DNA from: Acanthochromis polyacanthus
Taxonomy: Eukaryota > Chordata > Actinopteri > Pomacentridae
NCBI RefSeq assembly: GCF_021347895.1
Contig: NC_067135.1
Span: forward strand, 23,137,847 to 23,201,846
Direction of reading: 5' to 3'
DNA length: 64,000 bases
Shown: positions 63,424 through 64,000 of the stretch, piece by piece
Layout of the letters: every line of letters starts with the position of its first letter
How positions within the stretch are numbered: position 1 is the first letter of the stretch
Position numbers and translations under genes: made by a program
The notes under the pieces: model-generated
Databases searched by the model: none
Told to the model about the DNA's origin: nothing
Seen by the model: only the letters and a program-made list of their open reading frames with translations

Positions 63424-64000
63424 CTGGGCTGTAGCATCTTGCACATGATTATTCCTGAACTGTACTGACATAAGCCAAGGTTTCTAGACAATTAAGAAGT
63501 TCCCTCCATGTTTGGACACCATCTCAGGAAAGCATGCAACAATTAAAGTCTTGCATTTTAATTCCATCTCTTTTAATGGTGTGTCATAAAGGTATGGATG
63601 TCAAAGAATCTCCTTATAACAGAAGTTTTAGAACCATTTGCTCTCTGATGCATATAGTCTGCCTGTTTCTACTTTGCAATTCAAACAACTATTCAAACAA
63701 CTGACTCATCAAGGGAAACAAATTGCACTTATTTCAGGTTTGCATCCCTGCTGATACATGGGTGTGGAAAGCATGAACTGGACTTTAGCATGATAGCTAA
63801 AAGGGGCCAGTAAGGATCATTTTCTCTTGGGTTTCTAAGTTCCTGAGGAGAACTAACATGAAGTTCTGTCACATTCGCATTGTGTTTAGTTGGTATAGTG
63901 CAGAAGTTCTCAAACCTGCTGCTCAACGGTCTGCAACTTACTTTTTAATCAAGGTCAGAGGTTCAGAACAAGTAGCAATAACACAATTACTTTTGAATCG
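63424..64000. other. Anonymous sequence at the window end
   Basis: No gene or repeat is recognised. Confidence 0.5.

Overview
The window reads as gene-poor, AT-rich chromosomal DNA of a ray-finned fish. I infer this from the mix of repeats: Tc1-like elements with long terminal repeats, GTGTCAAAC-ended hAT MITEs, a LINE 3' end, and abundant microsatellites and minisatellites. I found no convincing host protein-coding exon, tRNA or rRNA. Nearly every long open frame is either a transposase or a by-product of low-complexity tandem repeats. The stretch is most likely intergenic, or a very large intron. Species and chromosome cannot be told from the sequence.

The only intact genes are three near-identical Tc1-like transposases (344 codons, DD34E), each in a complete element of about 1.64 kb with TA target duplications: 2851-4487 (minus), 39062-40697 (plus) and 48439-50075 (plus). 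At least two older Tc1-like families lie around them as fossils: a damaged copy at 27153-28640, a 5' half at 34822-35490, fragments at 4.5, 15.1 and 32.5 kb, and a different family at 46.5-47.1 kb.

From 0 to 14.6 kb the window is dominated by degenerate tandem arrays with a unit of about 20-22 bp (A-rich strand core near CAAAATGACTACAAAAAG). They occur in both orientations and in places have higher-order units of 105 and 331 bp. A related set of arrays fills 35.5-44.5 kb, with abrupt strand switches. Several arrays are bounded by direct repeats. A Tc1 element and a small TIR element have inserted into them.

From 7.4 to 25.3 kb there are three kinds of non-autonomous element with 9-10 bp target duplications, a Mutator-like hallmark. 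One (7389-7956) carries a remnant of a RecQ-like helicase exon with a Walker A motif; 17818-18377 is a relative without that exon. Another (19154-19710) has 105-bp terminal inverted repeats. The third (24721-25338) is shown to be an insertion by an empty paralogous site near 61.3 kb.

From 45 to 50.4 kb lie a LINE 3' end, a transposase fossil, a 1-kb minisatellite of 31/28-bp units, and a hAT-like element with a Tc1 copy nested in it. From 50.4 to 64 kb there is mostly anonymous sequence, with a GACAC-type array (53.5-54.3 kb), MITE copies, the inverted copy of the 24-25 kb repeat, and a possible solo LTR near 63.0-63.4 kb.
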